DNA from: Arenicella xantha
GTDB lineage: Bacteria > Pseudomonadota > Gammaproteobacteria > Arenicellales > Arenicellaceae
Direction: 5' to 3'
Length of the DNA stretch: 64,000 nt
Assembly: GCF_003315245.1 (NCBI RefSeq)
Contig: NZ_QNRT01000002.1
Location: forward strand, 914,206 to 978,205
Shown here: positions 18,626 through 26,667 of the stretch, piece after piece
How positions within the stretch are numbered: position 1 is the stretch's first letter
Layout: every line of letters begins with the position of its first letter
Position numbers and translations under genes: made by a program
Notes under the pieces: generated by a model
The model's database searches: none
Told to the model about the DNA's origin: nothing
The model's input: only the letters and a program-made list of their open reading frames with translations

Positions 18626-18962
18626 GTTCGATAAACCTCAGTCTTTGTCCTACTGTTATATGTAGCTGATCACTCTGTCCGGCACACACCTCCAACACAG
18701 AATGACCACGCCATGACCACGCCACTTGCCACGGTCGTAGCTCTTTATGCACCTTGACAACCTTAAAATCGCGATCCAAAAAAATGGCATCGATTGAAAA
18801 TGTCATGCCGAACATGTGAACGCTCGAACAGCGATCAAACCAAAAGGCGTCGGATTTACTAATAGAGTTTCGAAACAGCAGCCCTTTGAGGCGCTGGCCA
18901 AACGTATCCATGCTGATAAGCGAAGCAAATAATTCATTACCATGTAGGTCAACGACGCGCAT
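18618..18962 (-). CDS. DUF192 family protein inside the Tad locus
   Basis: The 114 residues match the DUF192 pattern: a GLLFRN motif after the first strand, CSSVHMFGMTFSIDAIFLDRDFKVVKV in the middle (key C-S-V-H-x3-M), a PW motif and a C-terminal GQRLRF strand. Function of the family is unknown. Some members carry a signal peptide; this one has none and should be cytoplasmic. It sits between tadC (6-base gap) and tadD (8-base overlap), so it is made with the pilus proteins. Its job there is not known. Confidence 0.85.
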   Translation of the reverse strand: MRVVDLHGNELFASLISMDTFGQRLKGLLFRNSISKSDAFWFDRCSSVHMFGMTFSIDAIFLDRDFKVVKVHKELRPWQVAWSWRGHSVLEVCAGQSDQLHITVGQRLRFIEHV

Positions 18963-18968
18963 TTCGGC

Positions 18969-19847
18969 TTAGGTTTCCATGATGAATTTGAGCACGATCG
19001 GAAAAAACAACACAACGAAGGTGCACGGAAAAATAAATGCCACAAGCGGAAAGGTGAGTTTTACGGGCGCTTCCATGGCCATTTTTTCGGCTTTTTGAAA
19101 CCGTTCAACACGCCGCTGTGAAGACTGGATACGTAAGGTCTCAGACAGGCTTGCGCCGGTGCTCTCAGCCTGAGCTAGCGCTGCCACCAAACTATTAATC
19201 TCTTTTAGATTGAGTCGCGTCGCCATCAACCGCAGTGCGTCAATTCGACTCATTCCGGCACGCACATCGCGCAATACCGTATTAAACTCAACGCCCATTG
19301 GCCCCGGCGGCCCTTTCTCGACCGCTTGTTGCATAGCACCACTTAAGTTCATGCCGGCCTCAATCGCCATCGTGATGAAATCTAAGTACACCGGCAATGA
19401 TCGTATAAGTTGTTTCTCGCGCTTTTTACGTCGATCATTAGCCGAAATGAGCGGTAGAAAAAAACCCAAAATCGCTGCCATCATGACGTACATCCAGGTG
19501 AACATATCAATCATATTCAAGGCGACACCGGCTAATACACTCGCGATTAATGCTGAGGTAATCTGCAAGCCAAATAGCTGCTCGGGCTCCATTAAGTAAA
19601 TCAATTCAGCTCGTTGCAGCTTGCGTTTACTCTGCTCAATATATTCAATACTTAGAAATCGCCCTATGTAGTGCGCGAAAAAATTCGCTAACGGCCAGAT
19701 CAATTTCATTTTGAACGGCAATGGGTCCTTGTAGCGGCGATCATCTTTGGGAATGGTGTGTCCGATATTGCGGACCGCAAAGATCAACACACACAGCGAC
19801 ACTGAAAACAGTAGCCCAACGACAATAATAAAGAATTGATTAAACAT
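18969..19847 (-). CDS. tadC: Tad pilus inner-membrane platform protein TadC
   Basis: The 292 residues form a type II secretion F-domain protein with hydrophobic segments near residues 5-25, 95-140 and 265-290. The soluble core has GPPGPMGVEFNTVLRDVRAGMS and ALAQAESTGASLSETLRIQS, which is typical of TadC. With TadB it forms the membrane platform on which the ATPase CpaF acts. Its start overlaps the tadB stop by 8 bases (ATGTTTAA), a sign of translational coupling. Confidence 0.93.
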   Translation of the reverse strand: MFNQFFIIVVGLLFSVSLCVLIFAVRNIGHTIPKDDRRYKDPLPFKMKLIWPLANFFAHYIGRFLSIEYIEQSKRKLQRAELIYLMEPEQLFGLQITSALIASVLAGVALNMIDMFTWMYVMMAAILGFFLPLISANDRRKKREKQLIRSLPVYLDFITMAIEAGMNLSGAMQQAVEKGPPGPMGVEFNTVLRDVRAGMSRIDALRLMATRLNLKEINSLVAALAQAESTGASLSETLRIQSSQRRVERFQKAEKMAMEAPVKLTFPLVAFIFPCTFVVLFFPIVLKFIMET

Positions 19848-20691
19848 CGATATTTACAATCTTATGAATGAAGAAATAACCGAGACTTAACATGACCACC
19901 AAAAACGCGATCGTTAACCAGCCATACCACTCGGTAAAGAGTTGCCCCATATAAAGTTTGGTCGACTCCATAAAGAACAAAGCGATTCCAACAAAGATCG
20001 GCAAACACACCATCACAATGCCTTGCATTCGACCTTGCGCGGTCAACGTTTTGACCTTTCCCTCCATCTCGAGTTTGGTACGAATCGTGTCGGATAATCG
20101 ACGTAGAACATCGGACAAATTGCCGCCGACTTCGCGCGAAATCTTCATCGCGGCTACTACCAGCTGTAATTCTTGCGTGTCCATTCGTAGATTCAAATTA
20201 TCCAGTGAATCATCAAAATTCACACCGAGTCGCAATTCATTCAAGAACAGATCAAACTCCTGCTGCAACGGACCGCCTTCTTCGCGCGCACTCACCTCGA
20301 TGGACTGGGTCAAGCCCATACCGACCGCCATGGTGGTCGACACACTCAGTAGGAAATCAGGCAATTGATTAACGAACGCTTCTTTACGACGACTCTTTAA
20401 CACGCGCAAAAGCAGCGTAGGAGCGAAAGACAATAATGACGCCGCCATCGCGGTAAATACAAAGGAGCGTGTCGCAACAAACAAGATCAGCGATACTAAA
20501 AAGATAAGCGCTAGCGATAATATGAATATCTTTTCAGCATCAATAAACAGATACATATCAGCCAAACTCATCTTGGTCTTATCGATAAATTGCATCTTGG
20601 CTCGATTGGCCGAATCAAATAGCGGGACCACCACTAAATACATCAAAATCATGATGGTAATGCTGAACAGTAAGGCGACCAGAAAGCTCAT
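19840..20691 (-). CDS. tadB: Tad pilus inner-membrane platform protein TadB
   Basis: This 283-residue F-domain protein has hydrophobic spans near residues 3-20, 55-100 and 230-280, and the conserved core EEGGPLQQEFDLFLNELRLG followed by AMKISREVGGNLSDVLRRLS-type residues. I place the start at the ATG at 20691 (MSFLVALLF), which follows a GGAGT ribosome site. The open frame extends further upstream, but only by overlapping cpaF out of frame with a non-TadB sequence. The gene begins 10 bases after cpaF and runs into tadC. Confidence 0.92.
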   Translation of the reverse strand: MSFLVALLFSITIMILMYLVVVPLFDSANRAKMQFIDKTKMSLADMYLFIDAEKIFILSLALIFLVSLILFVATRSFVFTAMAASLLSFAPTLLLRVLKSRRKEAFVNQLPDFLLSVSTTMAVGMGLTQSIEVSAREEGGPLQQEFDLFLNELRLGVNFDDSLDNLNLRMDTQELQLVVAAMKISREVGGNLSDVLRRLSDTIRTKLEMEGKVKTLTAQGRMQGIVMVCLPIFVGIALFFMESTKLYMGQLFTEWYGWLTIAFLVVMLSLGYFFIHKIVNIDV

Positions 20692-20701
20692 ATCAACTCC
20701 G

Positions 20702-22429
20702 CTACACCGCTTCCTTTTTGTCATTATTAAAGAGACTGATATCGACCGGCACACCGCTGGCTCGCAGTTCTTCAACCACTCGTGGCACCAGCCCTGATGC
20801 GACAAACTCACCCTTTACTTTGCCATTTGAATCACGCCCAGTTTGCTGAAACTTAAATATTTCACCCAGTTGAACCACACCTTGATCGATACCGGTGACT
20901 TCACAGATGCTGGTTACTTTTCGTGTACCACAAGAGAAACGCGTTTGCTGGATAATAATATCGACGGCCGATGCAAGTTGCTCGCGAATAGCCTGAATAG
21001 GTAAATCCATGCCGGCCATCATGACCATGACCTCGATCCGCGAAATACAATCACGCGGACTATTGGCATGCGCCGTAGTCAACGACCCGTCGTGCCCGGT
21101 ATTCATTGCTTGCAGCATATCCAACGCCTCGCCGCCACGACACTCGCCAACAATAATGCGGTCGGGCCGCATACGCAGGCAGTTTTTTACCAAATCCCGA
21201 ATGTGTACCGCACCTTTACCTTCTTGGTTTGGCGGGCGCGCCTCCAGGCCGACAAGATTCGGTTGATAGAGCTTTAATTCAGCCGCGTCTTCGACGGTAA
21301 TGATTCGTTCGTTATCTGGGATATAGTTTGAACAAACGTTTAGCAACGTCGTTTTACCCGACCCGGTGCCACCAGAAATAACCACATTCTGCTTATGGGT
21401 CACTACCGTCTCAATAAAATCCACCATGCGAGCATCCATTGAACCGAAGCCAACTAAATGTTGCGCGGTCAATTTCTCCTTCATGAATTTCCGTATCGTG
21501 ATGGACGAGCCTTTAAGTGCCAGCGGTGGAATAACGGCATTCACTCGCGAGCCATCTTTGAGTCGAGCGTCAACCATTGGTGAGCCCTCATCAATGCGCC
21601 GACCGAGCGGTGTCACGATTCGTTCGATCGCGTACTGCACAGCACGGTCATTAGTGAAGGTTATCTCCGACTTAAACAACTCGCCTTTCTTTTCATAGAA
21701 AATGTCATCGGCAGAATTGACCATGATTTCACTGATATCATCGTCCGCAATTAAGTCTTCTAGTGGACCTAAGCCAATCGACTCATCCAGCACTTGCTTA
21801 ACCAAACTCTTACGATCTAAAGTCTCGGGAAAGTCAGTGAACCCATTAACAATGTCGGTTAACATTTTTTGTGTCATGTCGAGCACATCGTCGTCGCTCA
21901 TGTCTTTAACATTAACGCGCCGAAGGTCCATTTGACTGAGCAGTGTCTCATGCATTTTGGCACGCCACTCACGACTTAATTCCACCTTTGCCTGATCAAT
22001 TTTTTGCACCGCTGCCTGAGCCGCGTCGGCAGCCACCTTCAACTCGGTAACCACCGCCGTTGGCGACTCTACCCCAGTCGATTTATCGCGTGCTTCCGAT
22101 GTCGGTTTAGACTCATTTTGCTGTGAGCGATCGGTGCGGTCTTTCACCGTTAATAAGTACGATTCAATTTGAATTTGGTCCGATTCAGACAGCGGCCCAT
22201 AGCGTTCAACTTTTTTACCATTAACCAGAACACCGCCAGACGCGCCTTTCATATCAAGCACATGGACGCCGTCATCTTGATTGTAGAACGTTGCATGCTC
22301 CTGACCGATTCGCCAGCCACGAAGTTGTACTTCGCAGCGTTTATCCTTACCAACCAGAACTTTTTTTTCCGACGTCACCAAAGTATCGACATGCGTTCCT
22401 TTGGTTGTCTTTATGCTGATTTCTAACAT
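20702..22429 (-). CDS. cpaF: Tad assembly ATPase CpaF/TadA with an N-terminal FHA domain
   Basis: This ATPase powers Flp pilus assembly. Of its 575 residues, about 1-95 form an FHA phosphothreonine-binding fold (VGKDKRCEV at 26-34, QEHATFY at 43-49, VLVNGKKV at 67-74). A charged linker (95-155) follows, then the secretion ATPase: Walker A GGTGSGKT at 353-360, RIIVGEC at 424-430 and the His box LTTAHAN at 450-456. Classical CpaF/TadA proteins lack FHA; fusions occur in some lineages. The usual SRxHA motif here reads GQEHA, so phosphopeptide binding is uncertain. It lies 3 bases after rcpA. No TadZ/CpaE gene is present beside it. Confidence 0.93.
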   Translation of the reverse strand: MLEISIKTTKGTHVDTLVTSEKKVLVGKDKRCEVQLRGWRIGQEHATFYNQDDGVHVLDMKGASGGVLVNGKKVERYGPLSESDQIQIESYLLTVKDRTDRSQQNESKPTSEARDKSTGVESPTAVVTELKVAADAAQAAVQKIDQAKVELSREWRAKMHETLLSQMDLRRVNVKDMSDDDVLDMTQKMLTDIVNGFTDFPETLDRKSLVKQVLDESIGLGPLEDLIADDDISEIMVNSADDIFYEKKGELFKSEITFTNDRAVQYAIERIVTPLGRRIDEGSPMVDARLKDGSRVNAVIPPLALKGSSITIRKFMKEKLTAQHLVGFGSMDARMVDFIETVVTHKQNVVISGGTGSGKTTLLNVCSNYIPDNERIITVEDAAELKLYQPNLVGLEARPPNQEGKGAVHIRDLVKNCLRMRPDRIIVGECRGGEALDMLQAMNTGHDGSLTTAHANSPRDCISRIEVMVMMAGMDLPIQAIREQLASAVDIIIQQTRFSCGTRKVTSICEVTGIDQGVVQLGEIFKFQQTGRDSNGKVKGEFVASGLVPRVVEELRASGVPVDISLFNNDKKEAV

Positions 22430-22432
22430 AGT

Positions 22433-23746
22433 TTAATCCGCCAGTTGTTCACTAAAAATCCCACCATTGCCGCGTATTTCACGGAGCTCATCCATGTGTT
22501 TTTGCAGCTTTTCACTACGCACCGCTTGCTGCGTCGTATCGACAATTTCGGTGGTCACTAAAAATATAATTTCAGTACGTTGTTCTTGAAAACTTTCAGA
22601 ACGAAACAACGCGCCAATAATGGGCAACTCACCAAGTAGCGGAATGCTATCTATGTTGCGAGTATCATTAGTTGATAACAAGCCAGAGATAGCAATGGTG
22701 TCGCCTGGCTTGATATTGACGGTGCTTTCGGTCTCGCGAATCAATAGACCTGGTACGCCCAAAACCGTAACAGCGGTGTCGATTGAACTCACTTCGGCGG
22801 CAATGGTAGACACAATATTGCCCTGACCATCAGCGGTCGGTAATATTTCTAAACGCACACCATATTCTCTAAATTCGACTACTGTCTGTCCGTCGGAATC
22901 AGTGAATGGAAATGGTATTTCACCGCCCGCTAAAAAGGTAGCTGACTCGCCGCTTCGAGTACTAAGATTGGGCTCTGCAAGAATACGACCAGCGCCATTT
23001 TCCTGCAGAAAATCTAAGCGCGAAGTTAGGGTAGTGGCTAGCCCAGAATAGGGGTAAAAATCTTTGTCACTAATTGGAATTAGGCCTTGAATTTCGCGCC
23101 AATCAACCAAATCATTTTCAGGAAAGATACGATAAACAGGGTTGCTTCTGAATGTACCAATAGTGCCAAATAAGGGACCTTCTGCAGAGTCAACCCAATC
23201 AATTCCTAGGTCCTTACGATAGCGCTTATCAACTTCCAACACCTGTACCTTTAAACGAATCATCTCTTTCGATTCGGGTACGGGTTTCACGAACGAGATA
23301 ACGTTTTCTAAGGAAGCGACTAATTTCTCAAAACCATCTACATCGGTTGGATCGACCATTCCTTCTAGCACGATCTTGTCCACCACGATGCGTGATGACA
23401 CTCGGTCAAAGTTCTGCAAAATTGCATCAACAATAGCCTTTTTATCGCTCATATTGCTGGCCAAGACCTGAACACGGTAACGCTGTTGGCGTTCTCCCGT
23501 TTTCCAAACCACCAATTCGGTATCGCCGGGCTTTAAAGGAATCAACATCATTTTGCCGGTGTCTAAGATAGTGGCGGTAACCACTTCATCGTCTCCCACG
23601 GCTAAACGCACCACCTCACCAACTTCGAGCAACTGAATGTCGCCCATATTAAGTGAGACTTGAGTCAAATCAGACGCAGTTGCATTAGCCGTGAATGCTA
23701 ATATTACAGGCAGAAAGATGCCCAAAAATACAATTTTTCTATTCAT
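22433..23746 (-). CDS. rcpA: Tad pilus secretin RcpA/CpaC
   Basis: This is the outer-membrane secretin of the Tad pilus, 437 residues from the chosen start. A signal sequence (MNRKIVFLGIFLPVILAF to about 24) leads to a BON/N-domain region and a secretin core with AEPNLSTRSGESATFLAGGE and IPLLGELPIIGALFRS. I use the ATG at 23746 because it overlaps the rcpC stop by 8 bases (ATGAATAG) and gives a proper signal peptide; the longer open frame to 24199 overlaps rcpC with unrelated sequence. The protein lacks a long C-terminal S-domain. Confidence 0.93.
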   Translation of the reverse strand: MNRKIVFLGIFLPVILAFTANATASDLTQVSLNMGDIQLLEVGEVVRLAVGDDEVVTATILDTGKMMLIPLKPGDTELVVWKTGERQQRYRVQVLASNMSDKKAIVDAILQNFDRVSSRIVVDKIVLEGMVDPTDVDGFEKLVASLENVISFVKPVPESKEMIRLKVQVLEVDKRYRKDLGIDWVDSAEGPLFGTIGTFRSNPVYRIFPENDLVDWREIQGLIPISDKDFYPYSGLATTLTSRLDFLQENGAGRILAEPNLSTRSGESATFLAGGEIPFPFTDSDGQTVVEFREYGVRLEILPTADGQGNIVSTIAAEVSSIDTAVTVLGVPGLLIRETESTVNIKPGDTIAISGLLSTNDTRNIDSIPLLGELPIIGALFRSESFQEQRTEIIFLVTTEIVDTTQQAVRSEKLQKHMDELREIRGNGGIFSEQLAD

Positions 23747-24830
23747 TTTCAGTTGAACCTTCAGGGTCATTTTCTGGCGAATTTTGCTCTTCGATTTGCT
23801 CGTCTTGTTGTGATCCTTGCTCGATATCTGGGGCGGCATCCGCAGCATCAGGCTCAACGCTCGGAACCTCGGGTTCATTATTGTCAACCGTGCCAACGCG
23901 TAGGCTTTTAATAAACGCTCTACCTTTGTTCTTGGTCGGTAAATTGCTGGCGATAACACTGCGCGATTCGGGCTTAATGCCACCAGCAATTTGATTTCCT
24001 TTTCCGAAAAAGGCGTATGATTTTTTCTGTGTGCCGGAGCTATTCTCCAGAACCGTGGCGCGATCGACAGTAGACCAATTGCGCATCTCAGTATCATTAG
24101 AAGGCCGCAGGAGAAATACGATCTCGCCAAGGCTAGATGCAAACGCCAAGTTGTCTGCGTTATCAGCATGGAGAGCGAGCGTGACAGACGTATAGTCAAA
24201 CGCTTCGTCGTCGTTCAAGTAATCTTGTCGGCGATAGTCTTGCTCGCGGGTTAATAGTGGATGCCGATCAACCGCTACCACTTTGATGCGCTGATACAAT
24301 GGCACCAAAACCTCTTCGTTCGACTTCGCTCCATCTCCATCCGTTTCAGATTCTGCGAAAGGGCCAGATAAGAAAATATCGACATGATCACCTACCGACA
24401 ATAAACCAGCGTTGCTGGTTAAAGTGTCGACCTCAATGGTAACCGCGCGCTGCCCGTCTTCGAGCAGCTCCGAAAACCGTTCTATAAGAACCCCTTCTAG
24501 AAAATGCTCAAGCAAAGGCTCACCTCGCGACATCGGAACTTTAAGCAAGCTACCATCGACTCCGTCAAACATATCGGGCGTCACTACCGCGCCGGACAGG
24601 TTAGCGGTAGACAGTTGCGCCACAGCCAAATTCTGTGAGCTGACAGCATCACCGGGCGCAATGTCTACCGATGCCACCACCACATCGATGGTTTCGCCAT
24701 CAATGCCAGCCAAACTTCGCTTAATGTTTTCTTCAGCGTCCGACAGATAACTGGTCGCAGTAAAAAACGCCAGCACGCCAACCACTAGGGCTACTAGGAG
24801 CATCCCCCAAGACTTCAAAAAATCGCGCAT
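23739..24830 (-). CDS. rcpC: Tad pilus assembly protein RcpC/CpaB
   Basis: RcpC/CpaB is a periplasmic protein with a SAF domain, tied to secretin function and pilus stability. The 363 residues show one N-terminal membrane segment (about 8-28), a SAF-like part (VVVASVDIAPGDAVSSQNLAV-type, about 48-75), then a beta-rich core with VAVDRHPLL and LALHADNADNLAFASSLGEI. The last 45 residues are strongly acidic (Glu/Asp/Gln), longer than I expect for the family. It overlaps rcpA by 8 bases and follows the small pilin gene by 10. Confidence 0.9.
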   Translation of the reverse strand: MRDFLKSWGMLLVALVVGVLAFFTATSYLSDAEENIKRSLAGIDGETIDVVVASVDIAPGDAVSSQNLAVAQLSTANLSGAVVTPDMFDGVDGSLLKVPMSRGEPLLEHFLEGVLIERFSELLEDGQRAVTIEVDTLTSNAGLLSVGDHVDIFLSGPFAESETDGDGAKSNEEVLVPLYQRIKVVAVDRHPLLTREQDYRRQDYLNDDEAFDYTSVTLALHADNADNLAFASSLGEIVFLLRPSNDTEMRNWSTVDRATVLENSSGTQKKSYAFFGKGNQIAGGIKPESRSVIASNLPTKNKGRAFIKSLRVGTVDNNEPEVPSVEPDAADAAPDIEQGSQQDEQIEEQNSPENDPEGSTENE

Positions 24831-24840
24831 AATGGTCCGT

Positions 24841-25065
24841 TTAGTTTTCGGGTGAAGGCAAAGAACTTGCGTATATATATGCTGAGTGCTCTTTCTTGAT
24901 CGCTTCTTCGAGCAACTGAACCACGTTTTTGTTTTTAGTAGGAACCGGCGCCAGCAACACTGTGATTAGCGCTACTAGACCAACTGTGTACTCCACCATG
25001 GTAGCGCCCCGCGATCGCGTCGCAACACACCTCATGGTTGGTTTTGTAGTGGGAATGTTTTTCAT
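24841..25065 (-). CDS. Small Flp/TadE-type prepilin
   Basis: This 74-residue protein has a 20-residue basic leader ending RSRG, then ATMVEYTVGLVALITVLLAPV. Glu and Tyr fall at mature positions 5 and 6, the hallmark of Flp pilins. The hydrophobic helix is followed by only about 30 residues (Lys/Glu-rich, ending SLPSPEN). It could be a minor or second Flp pilin, distinct from the likely major pilin at 29614-29892. It is in line with rcpC (10-base gap). Confidence 0.75.
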   Translation of the reverse strand: MKNIPTTKPTMRCVATRSRGATMVEYTVGLVALITVLLAPVPTKNKNVVQLLEEAIKKEHSAYIYASSLPSPEN

Positions 25066-25091
25066 ATTTTAGTAGGGTAGTGAAAATATTA

Positions 25092-25802
25092 TTATTTTAG
25101 GGTTACGGCGACACCGTAGGTGACGCCTTGATCTCGGACGAAACTCAGGTTCATCTTTTGTTCGCCCTTGTTCAGCGCGAACGCGCCAAGTTCAGCAGCT
25201 TGCTCTGCATTGCTGCCGAGTAACTGCCAACCATCGGACATCATTTTTCTTAGGTAAAAGTTAACGTTTTGACGAATACTTTGTTTATTTGAAAACATTA
25301 AGGTCTGTGAGTCTTGGCCAAGATCTTCAGAGCGAATATCGCTAATCACTTGTGATGAAGGCAGCATCGGAAAATCCTTACCAACTGACTTTTGAAGTTT
25401 CGCCAACTTTCGATCGCTCTGCTCGGCCAATTTGAACGCCGGCGTAATACCCATGGTGCCATGCGTTAACTGATGATCACCTTGCTCAATTTGCACCGTT
25501 AATAAATAGTCGCCATCGCGATGTGACAATATGCGCCAATCACCAAACAACACATCGGTCATTTCCTCGCCCCATTCGCCTTTGTAGAAATCAACAATAT
25601 GCGCTTCGTCTTTGGACGTTTTAAATTGAAATGCACGCATACGTATGCCGTTAACCTGCATGTCATTTGCCACAATTAGCACATCCATTTCCTTGGAATA
25701 AGGAAAGTCAGGAAAACCCTTTGCGGTGACGATTGCACAGCTCATTAGAAGTCCAATTAGACTGAGAAACTTAGTCATTTTTGCTCGCATAAAATAGCTC
25801 AT
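25092..25802 (-). CDS. Secreted protein of unknown function in the Tad locus
   Basis: I do not recognise the family. From the ATG at 25802 it has 236 residues. Alternatives are 25790 and 25778; all three keep the signal MTKFLSLIGLLMSCAIVTAKG. The open frame continues further up, but there it overlaps the previous gene. The mature part seems to be two related modules: one with a QFKTS-, VDFYKGEW- and GDWRILS- series, the other with MFSNKQS, VNFYLRKM and DGWQLLG. Each ends in a strand with Gly (GTMGIT; GVTYGVAVT). A periplasmic role in pilus biogenesis is likely from position only. Confidence 0.7.
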   Translation of the reverse strand: MSYFMRAKMTKFLSLIGLLMSCAIVTAKGFPDFPYSKEMDVLIVANDMQVNGIRMRAFQFKTSKDEAHIVDFYKGEWGEEMTDVLFGDWRILSHRDGDYLLTVQIEQGDHQLTHGTMGITPAFKLAEQSDRKLAKLQKSVGKDFPMLPSSQVISDIRSEDLGQDSQTLMFSNKQSIRQNVNFYLRKMMSDGWQLLGSNAEQAAELGAFALNKGEQKMNLSFVRDQGVTYGVAVTLK

Positions 25803-25812
25803 AGAAAAACAC

Positions 25813-26667
25813 TCATGGTCGATAACGAGTAAGTCGAGAGGCTGGCACCGGCTCAGAATCAACTTTGCCAATCTCTAATGAAGAGGGCCGTAGCGGGGTA
25901 AAAAAGAAGCCAGCGAATTGTTGAATTGAACTGGTAACAGGTCCATTAATCCAATCTTGTGGAAAAAATGGAGTGACCCGAGCTTCGACATCAGATGGAC
26001 CACCGGCATTCCAACCATCAGTTAACAGTGCTGTGTGGGCAGTAAACGTTGGCTTGACGCCATTAAACTCTGGGAACCAATCAAACTCCTTGATCTCAAC
26101 GCTCACGGAACCTGTGTAGTAGCCTTTTTTATTTACATTGAAATCGCCGAGACTGCCTAATGTGTTGATCACACCTGCTCCTGCATTGGCTAAGCGACTT
26201 GGTGGTGCCCGGTCCGTTTGGGTTAACACGACATAGCTGTCTTTGCCACTCACCTCGCCTTTTTTAACCAGCAATGTATCGTAACGGTCTCTACCGCTTT
26301 TATTGCGATTGTGAAAGCGTTGCATTGGGTCATAATCTATATTATTGAGATCGATATGTTGGCGACTATGCACAACACTGTCCGGCTCTGAAAATACCCG
26401 CTGATGGATCTCATTTTGGAGTTGCGCATTGGTCTTCTGCAGGTTGCGATTAGGGTGATAGCTGGGTCGTCGCTGAAACCAAACCGTTCTCTCCCAACCA
26501 GCATATCGACTACTCTGTTCAACCTTTTGCTTGGTGTCGATCATCTTGCCGACCAGCGGAACCAAGGTGAAAACACTGATTAAAACAAACGAAGACACAA
26601 CCACAAACTCCGCCCAGACGGCACCAGATTGTTTACCCGGCAATGAAGCGACTGCAATCATTTTCAT
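25813..26667 (-). CDS. TadE/TadF-like pseudopilin
   Basis: The 284 residues start with a leader ending KQSG, followed by AVWAEFVVVSSFVLISVFTLV: a class 3-type signal with Glu at mature position 5 and an aromatic residue at 6, as in the TadE/TadF group. The long periplasmic part (to 284) is aromatic- and Arg-rich, for example WERTVWFQRRPSYHP, and is not recognised. The start overlaps the tadG stop by 4 bases (ATGA). Its neighbours mark it as a minor pilin or pseudopilin. Confidence 0.75.
   Translation of the reverse strand: MKMIAVASLPGKQSGAVWAEFVVVSSFVLISVFTLVPLVGKMIDTKQKVEQSSRYAGWERTVWFQRRPSYHPNRNLQKTNAQLQNEIHQRVFSEPDSVVHSRQHIDLNNIDYDPMQRFHNRNKSGRDRYDTLLVKKGEVSGKDSYVVLTQTDRAPPSRLANAGAGVINTLGSLGDFNVNKKGYYTGSVSVEIKEFDWFPEFNGVKPTFTAHTALLTDGWNAGGPSDVEARVTPFFPQDWINGPVTSSIQQFAGFFFTPLRPSSLEIGKVDSEPVPASRLTRYRP

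Noticed and set aside
20692-20811. Upstream extension of tadB (40 residues beginning MSLSHQGWCHE)
   Set aside because: It overlaps cpaF in another frame and does not resemble TadB. The ATG at 20691 has a good ribosome site and a normal TadB start.
23747-24199. Upstream extension of the rcpA frame
   Set aside because: It runs through rcpC in another frame. The ATG at 23746 gives a signal peptide and a typical coupled overlap.
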